Assembly: GCA_963377175.1 (NCBI GenBank)
Contig: CAUJNA010000475.1
Coordinates: forward strand, 62,001-126,000
Direction: 5' to 3'
DNA: 64,000 bases
Source: Effrenium voratum
Lineage: Eukaryota > Sar > Dinophyceae > Suessiales > Symbiodiniaceae
Both the position numbers and the translations under genes were made by a program. A model generated the notes under the pieces. It was not told where the DNA came from. It searched no databases and saw only the letters and a program-made list of their open reading frames with translations. Of the stretch, positions 16,945 through 26,723 are shown piece after piece. Positions within the stretch are counted from its first letter, which is position 1; every line of letters begins with the position of its first letter.

Positions 16945-18288
16945 CTTGATGTCATCCAGGCGTGGAGATCATGCGTAGGCAATGGCCCCAGCCACAATCG
17001 GCCCATCCCAGGCCACAGACGAACCATGGATGGAGGCTAGGCTTACCTGAATGCCCCGGCCGGAACGGGCATCTGCCAGCCTTCCAGGCGCTGGCCCTAG
17101 CTCAGCGAGACCAAGTCCGAAGCGCAGCACTGGTGATGCGGTGCCAGGTCCCCTCGCTTGGAGGCGGCCCCGGCTGATCCCTCAGCCAAGGGCAGGGCAG
17201 GATCAGCCACTGAGAAAGGCGCTCCCGCTCCTCCCACAGCTGGCTCATCCGCCCCGGAAGGCCCCACCATCGGCCACTGCTGTCCTGCAACCCCCTTGAA
17301 GGTCTCCACCCGCATGTATTTCTTCGCGAAACACTCCACTGCACAGCTGGGTGTTGACCGGCATTTGCAGAGCACACGGCGCAACGGTTCTTCAACTGGC
17401 ACGCTGGATCGGAACAGGCTGCGGTTTGGTGTGGGAAGCAGAGCTTAGGATGTTTTAGTGCGCAACAGCAGCGCTTTCCCCGGGATGATGTCAAGAAGGG
17501 GAGCCTCCTGGTACGCCATTGAAACTGGAGCAGCTGGCTGTGACAAGCGAAATCTCCTAGCTGCTCGAGCTGCCAGCTCCACCGAAGCCATACTGTGTGC
17601 GATTCTGCAACCAAGCTCTTGTCAACGCTGAAAGAGACATCAGGGACCAAAGCCTTCCAAGCCTCCACGCCTAATGACTCCCATGTTGTGATTTTGGTCG
17701 TCAGCAAAAGTTTCGTACGAACTGCCCGCATAGCGAGCGGGCATTTCGGATATGGACTCCTGTGGCTTAAGTTGCCAATCGCTCAAGGCTCTAGTCTCAT
17801 TAGGGTCCAGTCCCAAAATTAGTAACTGGTCAGCACTGCCACGTTAGATGCCGATGCTTGCAAGGATCGCCGCACCGCCTCCGTGGCTGCCTGGCACTGA
17901 GCTGCTCCTGCTTAATCGTGTCAAAGATCAGGCCTAGTCGCCGCCGCTCCAACACACTGATCGGCAGATAGACAGCCTTGTAAGCATCCCACCAGTCGAA
18001 TTCCACAGACCGCGCCTGCCTCCGTTGCGCAACCTGAATCCCCCAAGTAACTGCCTCCACAGAGTCTTTGGGGCCAGGTGCATCGGGGAGCTTCAACGGG
18101 GCCATTTCAACTACTCTTGCAGGTTGAAACACAAGAAGAGTAGCGATGGCCAGAAAGAGAACCTTCAGAAAACTGAACCAAGGGGGGGATGCCATGTGAA
18201 GATTCTAAGATGCCCTGTGTTCTCAAAGACAGGCTTCGGAAAACTACACATCTCGGAGCGCTCAGCCACGTCCAAGGTGTCCAAGCAG

Positions 18289-18388
18289 NNNNNNNNNNNN
18301 NNNNNNNNNNNNNNNNNNNNNNNNNNNNNNNNNNNNNNNNNNNNNNNNNNNNNNNNNNNNNNNNNNNNNNNNNNNNNNNNNNNNNNNN
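18289..18388. other. Assembly gap, exactly 100 N
   Basis: A run of 100 N, the conventional size for a scaffold gap of unknown length. It joins host sequence identical to that ending at 46436 with the middle of the viral polymerase gene. Confidence 0.98.
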
Positions 18389-21123
18389 AAACCGGATGAC
18401 ACGACACAATTTGCTCACAAATGCTTTTGGTGTCGTATTCGTCTTTAACACGAATTTTTACATTATTGTAAGTCGGAATTTCTGATAACTCATTAGCCTT
18501 AATTTTGTATATATCGCTCGGTGGTGATACTTGTTTATTATCTTCAGCTCTCCATCCTCCCCTTTTGGTTGAAAACTTAATCAATGTTTTGGCCTTGTCA
18601 ATATTTTTCCTATCAATAATGAAGGCATCTGTTTTAACACTATGCACATTGATATTGTTGTTTTTCAATGTTTTATAATCTTTATGCATTTTAAAATTAT
18701 GTCGTTGCATGAGTAGCTCTTTAATATACCTAAAGCCATTGGTTAAGTATTGTTTATGTGTCGTTGTCAATGTGTAATATTTGACTTCTGATTCTTTCTC
18801 AACGTTTTTGATATCGTATTTTTTACCATCTATAATTTTATAACATTCACGACAATGATTCTAATAATACATATTATTTTTCCAAAATTTATATGTACCA
18901 TCATCAGAATTCCGGTACATATCATCATCGTTATCGTGAGCCTTAAATTCTAAAACCCGTCCCTCGCCTATGTTCCTTTCTAATTCTTTAATATATTCAT
19001 CTGTCATCTCTGTCAAAACCTGATCATCATAAAATCCACTAATCTTATTAATTCTTCCCCCATACAGATTTTGATGATACAATGCTTCACTCAATGTATC
19101 AAATACTAAACTCTTCTGAGACTTGTTAGTTCCCTTTTCTAACAATCCGATATTTACATTTGAAATCAACTTCTTAACCTTGATGTCTTCACCTAAATTA
19201 TTTGATATGTTAGTCTTCCATAGGTTCTCAACTATACTTTTATAATCTACTTCATAAATCGAAGAAGGCTTTTTAAAATATAAAATTTCGACTTCGTCAA
19301 TAAACTCTCCTAAAAACATGCCATATATTAAATTATATTGTTTATTAAAAAATAATGATGTTTGTTTTCCAGTAACCTTAACTAAGAATAAACATAATTC
19401 TCCCATGTTATTAAAATCATGTTTACCATACTCATAAGGCATCCAAATGTCAAATTGTTTAAACACTGGAATTTTTACGATTTTAGTTAAATTATGTGTA
19501 TATGCCTTGTTCTGGTCAATCTCTATGTGTAATTCATTACTATGATAAAAGTAATGAAATTTACCAGCGGGTGCTACTGTCCTGCATCTGTTTAAAATTT
19601 TTACATCAATGTCATTATAATAAGATTTATGCAGTGGATTAAATAATGATTTATTGAATTCAAACATCGCCCTTGACATCCTATTATAGGTGTCTTCAGT
19701 TTCTACTGTTATACTTGCATTGAAGGCATCAATCAAATTTTGTGTTTTTATCCTGTATGTAATTATTCTTTTCTTAATCTTGAATTGAAACATCAGCTCC
19801 GAAATGATACACGCACTAAATTTAATTTTCGGGTCATATCCCGCCTGCTTTGCTTGATAACACATTTTCGCCAAATCATTGCGTGTATATATCATTATGT
19901 ATTCGTCCTGTTCGGTGTGTTTTAATATGTCATCCAGCTCTTCAATCATGATGCATTTAATGGGTTCCTCTCTATGATTTAAATAAAAGTCGGTAGAAGC
20001 ATTAACATTGATATTATACTCTTTCTTTATTCCTAAATTTGATTTCAATTGTTTCAAGTCCTTATTTAATGTATATATATGGTCATTCTTTATTAATGCG
20101 TAGAATGTTTTGATATTTTGGTTTCTTTTTGGTGGGTCAAATGTAAAACTCAAATTGCCTACAATATCGAAAATTCTGGCGGCGATGGCATACTCTTTAA
20201 ATACCTTGTTCATGTCTTCTATTGAAGCACCATGGTTTTTGAATTCCTCGTCTGTTTTGTCTATGAGTTTCAAAATACTTTCTCTGGTCATCTTCTTCAT
20301 GTTCTTGTCTTGTCCGTAAAAATCATTCAATGTGTTAATCCAACATTCGTTTTCAACATAATGCTTTACCTTAATGGCTTCCTCAAAAGTGCAATATTCT
20401 GGGTCGAGTTCTGTTTCCATATATCTATGAAAAATACCAATATTATTTGCGTTTTTTTAGTTCTTCTTTTTAGGGTCATAATCTTTAATATCTCCTTCTA
20501 CCGTGTCGGCATCATAAATGACTACTGCATCTATATAGTGCTTCATTGTCTTGTAATGCCTAGCGATGTCGTCATCTTGTGCCAGTGTTTTAATAACCTT
20601 CTTAAAAAGGGTTTTGTCATGCAGTCTAAATATTCTCTTCTTGACTAACTCCTCTACCCATCTTCCAGTCTTCACTCCCGCATGCTTATCATCAAAATGC
20701 ATGGGATAATATGTCCCGCCTTCAATGTCTTTAAACGATGCTTTTACCTTATGTGCTCCATATCCACTCATAGTAAAAAAAACGAAATCCGATTGTGTAA
20801 TCTCTGGGTTTTGTTTTGCGCCCTCTTGTTATGTTCTCCTGTTTGTTCTTTTTCATTCTTTCGCTTAGTGGTTCTCTCTCTTCATATGTGTTCATAACCT
20901 GGTCATATTTTTGATTTGCCTTGCTCTTTTCATCCCCTGATTTTGCCTTTATGAAATCATTAACTATCTTCTCCGCTGTTGTGTATTGTGATATTTTCCT
21001 GTCGGTGTATAACCCTATAAGGTCTCTAACCTTTGCCTTTTGTTGTGTTGATAAATTCCCCTTGTTCCTTTCGAGTTTGCTTTCTAAAGAGTTAATATTT
21101 CTTTTTACAGCTTTTGATGTCAT
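18389..21123 (-). pseudogene. Broken family-B DNA polymerase (truncated by gap)
   Basis: Starting at ATG 21123, three leftward pieces make one polymerase. Piece 1 (21123-20749) is a basic helical N-terminus and leaves frame at an A8 run (20775-20782). Piece 2 (20771-20457) ends at TAA. The same frame continues through GIFHRY into piece 3 (to TAG 18861-18863), which has motif A (EIDQNKAYT) and motif B (KKLISNVNIGLLEKG). After the TAG, still in frame, motif C appears as HSVKTDAF (usually YxDTDS), then the gap cuts the gene. Two nonsense codons and one indel make it non-functional unless recoded. Polinton-like viruses replicate with protein-primed polymerases of this family; the motif C variant makes the exact subgroup uncertain. 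Confidence 0.8.
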
Positions 21124-21273
21124 AATAATATTTATATTATATATTTTATAGTGTCAATATTTCTTTAAATGCGATTTTTCTTGAAATGTTATTTAATAAT
21201 AATTTATAGTATATAATTATATTTTATGTAAAACTTATTTAAAGAAATACTGCGTTAATAATATATTAACAGA
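21124..21273. promoter_or_regulatory. Intergenic region between divergent polymerase and 88-aa genes
   Basis: About 150 bases of very AT-rich DNA between divergent starts, presumably holding both promoters. No consensus recognised. Confidence 0.3.
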
Positions 21274-21540
21274 ATGCCCAGATTATCAAAATATCATGAT
21301 GCTACTAAGGACTTGAACCCGGACGACTACACAATGGAAGAGATACAAAAACAGATGGCTATATACAACCGGTTGTATTATCTTAAGAACCTACAAAAAG
21401 AAGGATGGATGGAAAATAAAATTGAACAAAGCAAAAAGGCATATCGTCAGAAAGCCATAAAGGAATACATAGAAAAACAAAATATAGATATTGATGAAAT
21501 TAAAAACCCTCAAGAACTACTTGACAAGCTCACAAAATGA
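21274..21540 (+). CDS. Small viral protein, unknown (88 aa)
   Basis: An intact, highly charged ORF with ATG at 21274 and strong helix-forming composition throughout (EEIQKQMAIYNRLYYL..., then a Lys/Glu-rich coiled-coil-like tail). No family recognised. It faces the fibre gene, and a perfect hairpin lies directly after its stop. Confidence 0.6.
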   Translation: MPRLSKYHDATKDLNPDDYTMEEIQKQMAIYNRLYYLKNLQKEGWMENKIEQSKKAYRQKAIKEYIEKQNIDIDEIKNPQELLDKLTK

Positions 21541-21545
21541 AATAC

Positions 21546-21576
21546 TTAATAATATTATGTTGTTTAATATTATTAA
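21546..21576. terminator. Perfect 12-bp hairpin between convergent viral genes
   Basis: TTAATAATATTA (21546-21557) and TAATATTATTAA (21565-21576) pair perfectly over a 7-base loop. The hairpin fills the gap between the stop at 21540 and the fibre stop at 21577, and its stem is the same sequence as at 10645 and 38793. Likely a bidirectional 3'-end signal. Confidence 0.7.
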
Positions 21577-23594
21577 TTATTTAGATTTTTTCTTTTTCAA
21601 TAATTTAGTTTCCAAATATTCTACACGAGTAATAAGTTTTGATAAAGCATCCCAACTAATACAGGCCATTCTGTCATAACACATCGTTAAGTATTCTCCT
21701 GTATCATTTACAATATTATATTTAGGATTTGTGTATTGTTGAACATCTTGAGCAATCCATCCTAATTCAGTCTTTTTAGTTTTTTGATTTTTAACAAATG
21801 TTTTAATCTTAATGTTTTTTACCATATTTATAGTATCATCTTCTACATCTTCTATATTATCTTTCAGTCTCTTATCGCTACTTAAATTAAATCCGTTAAA
21901 TGATGAAAATTGAGTATCATCCAATTGTAAATATTTAGTGCCATCAATATAACTATCAATAGTTGTTGATGCTTCTAATCTTAAAACAGCATCACAATTT
22001 AAATGTCTCAAATTGATTTTATGAGCAATTCCAAAAGTCATATCACCGTCAATAGTCCAGTCGCCTCGTAATTCGCTATTACTACCACTATTCAAAATAA
22101 TTTTATTATCAGCATATGTTGAAGATAATCCAACAACCAAATTAATAGAGTTTGACGTGTTGCTATTCCTGATTATTAAATCATTTGTATCGACATACAT
22201 TTCAGCATTATCAATTATTAGTTTTGATGAGTCGCCAAATTGAACATTGCCACTCGGTGAATTTTGTAATAATAAAGTATTTCCTGATACTGACTGAACT
22301 TGGTTGACTTCAACTTTCTTACCAGAAACCATTGTTAAATCGCCATTTGTATATACATCACCTAATATATCAACTGGTTTATTGAATATGGTTTTTGATA
22401 CAGCACCGTCGCACATAAAATATTGGTTAGAAGAATTTGTAATATCGCCAATACTACAAGCAACAAAATTAGGATGATGAATATAAAAACCTTCTGTTGC
22501 CGATGGGGTATGTGTTTCTAAATATGGAGTTAATGCATTGTCTAAATTATCAGTTTTAGTTTTAATATCTGTTGAAAAATCATTATTTATGAATAAATTT
22601 CCTTTCATATAAACAGCACCTTCGAAATATGATGTTCCGTGTGCTTGAGCAAAATTGTATGAAGTATGAACATTGCCGTTAATCGTAATTCTTGAAGCAT
22701 TATTAGGTCTTCCAATAATAACATCTCCCGTATTCCATCCTAGCCATAGTTTATAAGGTGTAGCACCTGTTAAACCTTGATACGAGTCCAACTGACAACC
22801 TCTTTCAAATTCTAAGCGTTGGTTACTTACGGCATCTTGAATTCTAAAAATTGGATTAGTATTATCTGTTAAACTAATGATTAGTGGAGAGTTTACTGTT
22901 TGTGCAGTTGTGATTGTTTTATCTAATTGTTGTAAATCTGCTGATATTAAACTGTTAACCGTATTTGAATTTTCAGTTATTAATAAATATTGTGTAGTGT
23001 TGTCTGATATGATTGAAGCAAATGTATTGCTGTATGCGGTATTTGTATTGAACAAATTAGTATCGTTTGTATATAATGTTGATACATTTGCTAAAATTGT
23101 TGATATTGTGTTTCCGTGTCCTGTTATTAGTGAAGAATTTGAACTTATATTATTGAAGTTTGAAGTGATTGTATTATTGGAATTTCCTACTAAGAATGTA
23201 TTAGAACTAATAGTATTGAAGTTTGAGTCAAGTTTAATTGTACTTGCGGATATGGTCGGTAGTATTGAAGTTATGGTTAATCCGTGTGCTGTTATATTAT
23301 TAAGGTTGCTTGTGATTGTTGTGTTTTGGTTTACTTGTTCGTCAAACATTGTTGTTGATGTTGCGTAAATTTCTGATATTGCTGATATGTTTGCATCTAT
23401 CTTATTTTTTGTGCTAATATCAGTGCATCAACTTCTTCAATTGTATAACCGTCGCCTAATGAACCTGCTGTATCTGCTAATTCTTGCTTTGTAGCATAAA
23501 CACTGCTTAAGGTCGATGGTTCTGTTGAATTTATTAATACTAATTCGCTTGCTATAATTCTGCTTGAGCCATCCAATGATAATGTTGAAAACAT
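21577..23594 (-). pseudogene. Fibre-like protein with C-terminal S74 chaperone domain, one frameshift
   Basis: Two leftward ORFs, 23397-23594 and 21577-23349, belong together. The first leaves frame at a homopolymer (T6 at 23405-23410 on the plus strand), and the total of 2018 bases implies one missing base. The N-terminal half is a repetitive Asn/Thr/Ser-rich shaft (TITSNLNNIT-type repeats). The middle holds beta-rich fibre-like segments. The last 100 residues carry SSDKRLKDNIE and ELGWIAQDV, the signature of the Peptidase_S74 intramolecular chaperone that trimerises and then cleaves itself from phage and viral fibres (Ser-Asp dyad present). Probably a host-attachment fibre. The 590-aa main ORF alone is intact. 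Confidence 0.8.
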
Positions 23595-23629
23595 AATTAT
23601 TATATAGTAGGTTATAAAATAATTATATT

Positions 23630-24199
23630 CTATCTTTTTTTTCCTCTTGAACCAAATATACCGTTATTTAATGCATTGTATTTTTCTTGCTTCTGTCTCA
23701 AATATTCATTTTGCAATAATTGGTAATGCTGTGGATTATTTTGTAGCGGGTTTGGAGGCGGTTGTGGTTGCATTCTTCTTGGGGGTGGTGTGTTCGCTAT
23801 TATATTATTTTGTTGCGGTTGTGGTTGTTGATTTTCTTCGTGGTGCGCTACTTCGTGACGCGCCACTTCGTTGTATTCTACCTTTTGGGGTTTTGCTATT
23901 GGAACTGCTTTTGGTTTAGGTTTTATAGGCTTAGTTTCTAATGGTCCTTGGCAATTGCGTTCATGACTGTATCCGTAAGATTTTAATGTTAAAGTTTTGG
24001 CACATTTTGGACAGGTTATTTTCTTTTCATTGCGTGCTTGAGTTTTTGAGTTGTTTTTAAGAGGTTCAACAGGTTTTATTTCTTGTGTTGCTTCTATTGT
24101 TGGTTCTGCCTTTGGTGCTTCTTCTTCAATTGGTGGTAATTCATTTACTGGCTCGTCTGCTTCAATTGTATTAGTAATTTCAGGTTCGACTTCTGACAT
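23630..24199 (-). CDS. Viral protein with single zinc finger and Pro/Gln-rich tail (189 aa)
   Basis: An intact 189-aa ORF with ATG at 24199. Residues 1-55 are acidic and Pro-rich. CPKCAKTLTLKSYGYSHERNC (about 62-82) is a C-x2-C...H-x3-C zinc finger. A Lys/Pro linker follows, then Gln/Pro-rich sequence and a basic end (SRGKKR). It lies 35 bases downstream of the fibre start on the same strand, suggesting one transcription unit. The finger resembles short fingers found in several protist DNA viruses; function unknown. Confidence 0.65.
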   Translation of the reverse strand: MSEVEPEITNTIEADEPVNELPPIEEEAPKAEPTIEATQEIKPVEPLKNNSKTQARNEKKITCPKCAKTLTLKSYGYSHERNCQGPLETKPIKPKPKAVPIAKPQKVEYNEVARHEVAHHEENQQPQPQQNNIIANTPPPRRMQPQPPPNPLQNNPQHYQLLQNEYLRQKQEKYNALNNGIFGSRGKKR

Positions 24200-24262
24200 A
24201 TATAATATATTATATATTTTGTCTATATGTTTTATATATTTTGTCTATATGGACAAATTGAG

Positions 24263-24302
24263 AAATATTAATATTAATCATTTGATATAAATATTAATAT
24301 TT
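24263..24302 (-). terminator. 13-bp inverted repeat downstream of penton-like gene
   Basis: AAATATTAATATT (24263-24275) pairs with AATATTAATATTT (24290-24302). It lies 11 bases past the stop of the leftward penton-like gene (24314) and before the next leftward start, the position expected for a 3'-end hairpin. Confidence 0.55.
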
Positions 24303-24313
24303 AGGTTGTTTAT

Positions 24314-25127
24314 TCAATTATCTAATTGAAAGAGAATGCTAAAAGAAATGGGAACGCCGTGAAAATCAATTAATTCGTTTCTTGAAGTTGTTATTCTAAA
24401 GTGTAGTCTCTTAATATTTTTACCGCCTACATCAATAAAATCTGCATATATAGGCGAGGTGTAGTCGCTAATGACTCCGCCTAGTTGTTGGTTAATTTGA
24501 ACTTTTTTTATTACTGAACTACTAAAATTATTAGGTGCTGAATATTTGTAGTCGCTTAGTTGAGGTGAGTTAATATATACATTCTGAAAAGGAACTAAAT
24601 TAAAATATCCGGATAGCCAAGATGACGCAGGATTATAGGCAATATAATTACTTAATAAATAATTAATAGATTTTGGTCTTAAATTGTCATATTCAAACTG
24701 TCCTCTGTTCCATTCGCCATTTACATAAGTTTCTAATTCTTCATCTGTAGGTATTTTGATTTTGTAAGTTAGGGGGTCGTTGAGTTTCAACTCCATGCGT
24801 CTCTCGCTCTGTCCGTATACTGTTAAGAATAAATCCGGCACAATATCATTAAATGCCGCGTTTAATTCCGTTTGTATTTTGTATGATAATTGATTGGCAT
24901 AATAAATTGCACCCGATACATCAACGGCAGTGCTTCTTAATAAGACATTGGAACTATTATATAACATAATATAGAAGCGTTCGTAAAACCCTTTCTCTGT
25001 TGTATAAAACGGAGTGCTGAATTTCAAAGTTTTGGTCAAGTTCTATAATAAAATCGCTGGTAGAATTACATTCTTGCAATCTGTAGGCACTATCAACATA
25101 GATTTTTTATGTTAATCTGTCACTCAT
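24314..25127 (-). pseudogene. Penton-like / minor capsid protein, broken
   Basis: The ATG at 25127 is followed six codons later by TAA (25107-25109). The frame continues as KIYVDSAYRLQECNSTSDF, a typical start of the minor capsid (penton) proteins of Polinton-like viruses as I recall them. It then loses frame near 25040 and continues in the ORF to 24314. The C-terminus reads VGGKNIKRLHFRITTSRNELIDFHGVPISFSILFQL, the characteristic closing strand pattern. The length of 814 bases (271 codons plus one) fits one inserted base. The main ORF has no ATG of its own. The product would form the capsid vertices with the major capsid protein; the assignment rests on motif memory, without a search. Confidence 0.6.
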
Positions 25128-25169
25128 AAATATAATATACAATAGAAATTATAATATAATTATTTTTAT

Positions 25170-25950
25170 ATGATTGGACGACAATTATTATTAGGTGCTA
25201 TAGAAGGCAGGACGCCGACGCAAATGATGGCAGGTGTAAGCAAGTGATAAAGCATACACAGCAGGTAAGGATTTAATAGAAGATGTATTTTTTAATCATA
25301 AAAAGACATTGGAAGACAAAATAGGAGGTTTCAATAAACATTTTGATAAGCAGATAATGAAACATAAAACACGATATGCTGAAGAAACTAATGTTCAAAA
25401 TAAAAATAAAATCGATGATGTCAAGGGTTTAGACGCAGCGTATTCAAATGTAAACGGAATAACAAGAATAGGCAACACTTTATATATTGGCGGAACTGGT
25501 GCCAAAACGGGACTAAATCACAAAGTCAATGATGTAATTGCAGATTTGTTTTTTATTCCTACTCATAATGTTCAATTAAGCGAAAGATATAAAGACGCAA
25601 TGGAAGAACTAAGGAAAAATCCAGATGTCGATAGAATTGTGTCCCATTCCCTCGGCTCAGCTGTTGCACAAGAAATCAACAACAGACATGGAAGCAAATA
25701 TGCTACTACAATGTATGGTTCGCCTTTTGTATCTGGAATTCATCAACCCAAAAACCCGAGATACCTAAGATTTAAAAATAAGAATGACCCGGTAGCAATG
25801 CTTGACGATGCCGCGATTACTGCTGATATTGGTTCAGTAGATGTGTGGGAGAACCACGGTTATCAAAATTGGAAAGGAAATGGACTTACTACAATAAATC
25901 CTACTACCAATACAGACACAGGATTCAACCCGAATGATAGTTCGGGTTAA
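25170..25950 (+). pseudogene. Class-3 lipase-like alpha/beta hydrolase with N-terminal frameshift
   Basis: The ATG at 25170 starts a hydrophobic N-terminus that meets TGA about 25 codons later. One base out of frame, the protein continues without interruption from about 25240 to TAA at 25950. The total of 781 bases (260 codons plus one) implies one inserted base near GTAAGCAAG (25235-25243). IVSHSLGSAVAQE holds the nucleophile Ser (SHSLG in place of GHSLG). NDPVAMLDD offers the Asp and WENHGY the His of a triad. Lipases of this type are known from Polinton-like viruses and may help membrane breach. The downstream ORF has no ATG at its start. Confidence 0.7.
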
Positions 25951-25963
25951 ACGCTTCGCGTTT
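25927..25963 (+). terminator. Two tandem hairpins at the lipase stop
   Basis: AACCCGAA (25927-25934) pairs with TTCGGGTT (25941-25948), a perfect 8-bp stem that ends on the first base of the TAA stop. Directly after, AAACGC and GCGTTT (25949-25963) pair over TTC. Unlike the other viral hairpins they contain GC pairs. Confidence 0.55.
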
Positions 25964-26022
25964 CAATCCTAATTCAACACCAGAACAATAAATAAATAAA
26001 TATATATATATATAAGTTATAT

Positions 26023-26466
26023 ATGAGTATTGATGCTGAGAAATGGGACAACGATATTGAATATGCTTATAAGAAAATGATAGAGCGAGAGAAAGAGAAA
26101 GAATACAACATATCAAATAGTAAATATGAATGTAATTGTGGCAAAGAAGTATTGAATAAGGATAAAGAAGAGCACGAAAGCAATGATTTAAATCATTTAT
26201 ACTACAGAAAAGGTACTATTGAAGGATTTATGATAGGTATGTATAGTGAAATTATTAGTTCTGAAAATGATTATTTAAAATTACATCATGAAAATAACAA
26301 AATGCATTATACAGATTATAGTAGAGTTGATTCTACCGACTTTTTAAAAGAACAAGAAGAAAAGAAAATTCCATTAGATGAAGATGATTTAAGTTATTTG
26401 TATAAGTATAGAGACGAAGTAGAAGATTGTATAAAGCGTATAACTGAACTAACATTGTCTCAATAA
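26023..26466 (+). CDS. Viral protein with CxC/His finger, unknown (147 aa)
   Basis: An intact acidic ORF starting at ATG 26023. CNCGKEVLNKDKEEHESNDLNH (about residues 38-59) has a C-x-C...H...H pattern similar to the small zinc finger at 10673. The C-terminal half is helical and acidic. It starts 72 bases after the lipase stop, and the next ORF begins 11 bases after its own stop, so these genes form a rightward run ending in the capsid gene. No family recognised. Confidence 0.6.
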   Translation: MSIDAEKWDNDIEYAYKKMIEREKEKEYNISNSKYECNCGKEVLNKDKEEHESNDLNHLYYRKGTIEGFMIGMYSEIISSENDYLKLHHENNKMHYTDYSRVDSTDFLKEQEEKKIPLDEDDLSYLYKYRDEVEDCIKRITELTLSQ

Positions 26467-26477
26467 TATTAATAGTA

Positions 26478-26720
26478 ATGTTTAGAAATAAAGAAAAACA
26501 AAACAAAATTCCATTAGAGAAGAAACTGACAAAAGAACCTACAAAATACGATAAACAATATAAACATTTAGATTATGATACTTTAAAAGATATAGTTGAT
26601 ACAAAAAATAATTATCTAATAAATACTATAAAAAATACAACTTCAAACCATTCTACTATAATGCTTCCACATAAGAAAAATATACATAAAAAAATACAAT
26701 CTATATCGTCATATATATAA
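26478..26720 (+). CDS. Small basic viral ORF upstream of capsid gene (80 aa)
   Basis: An 80-aa Lys-rich ORF packed between the 147-aa gene (11 bases) and the capsid ATG (3 bases after its stop). Its composition is helical and basic with no recognised domain. The tight spacing on both sides is the main reason to believe it is a real gene. Confidence 0.55.
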   Translation: MFRNKEKQNKIPLEKKLTKEPTKYDKQYKHLDYDTLKDIVDTKNNYLINTIKNTTSNHSTIMLPHKKNIHKKIQSISSYI

Positions 26721-26723
26721 GTA

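Larger units (their letters stand above)
14290..18288 (-). pseudogene. Decayed host retroelement-type polyprotein (copy 1, cut by the gap)
   Basis: GC-rich DNA with short leftward ORFs in shifting frames that together look like one old polyprotein. From its start towards its end: an unknown region (17830-18195), a Cys/His-rich piece (17102-17731), a phosphatase-like domain (16432-16944), a segment resembling dinoflagellate element proteins (15419-15881, containing LDEFRFLF), and a methyltransferase-like end (14373-15103). Many stops and frameshifts separate them. Introns of a host gene are an alternative reading, but no clear splice structure is visible. The left edge meets the virus, so the virus probably inserted into it or next to it. 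Confidence 0.5.

Noticed and set aside
18107..18770. Open frames running through the N gap
   Set aside because: They read across undefined bases, so only the part right of 18388 (end of polymerase) is meaningful.
18861..20459. Alternative genetic code with TAA/TAG as sense codons
   Set aside because: The methyltransferase has TGA, several genes have frameshifts, and the intact genes (capsid, ATPase, 330-aa and 268-aa proteins) show no internal TAA or TAG. Decay explains the data better.
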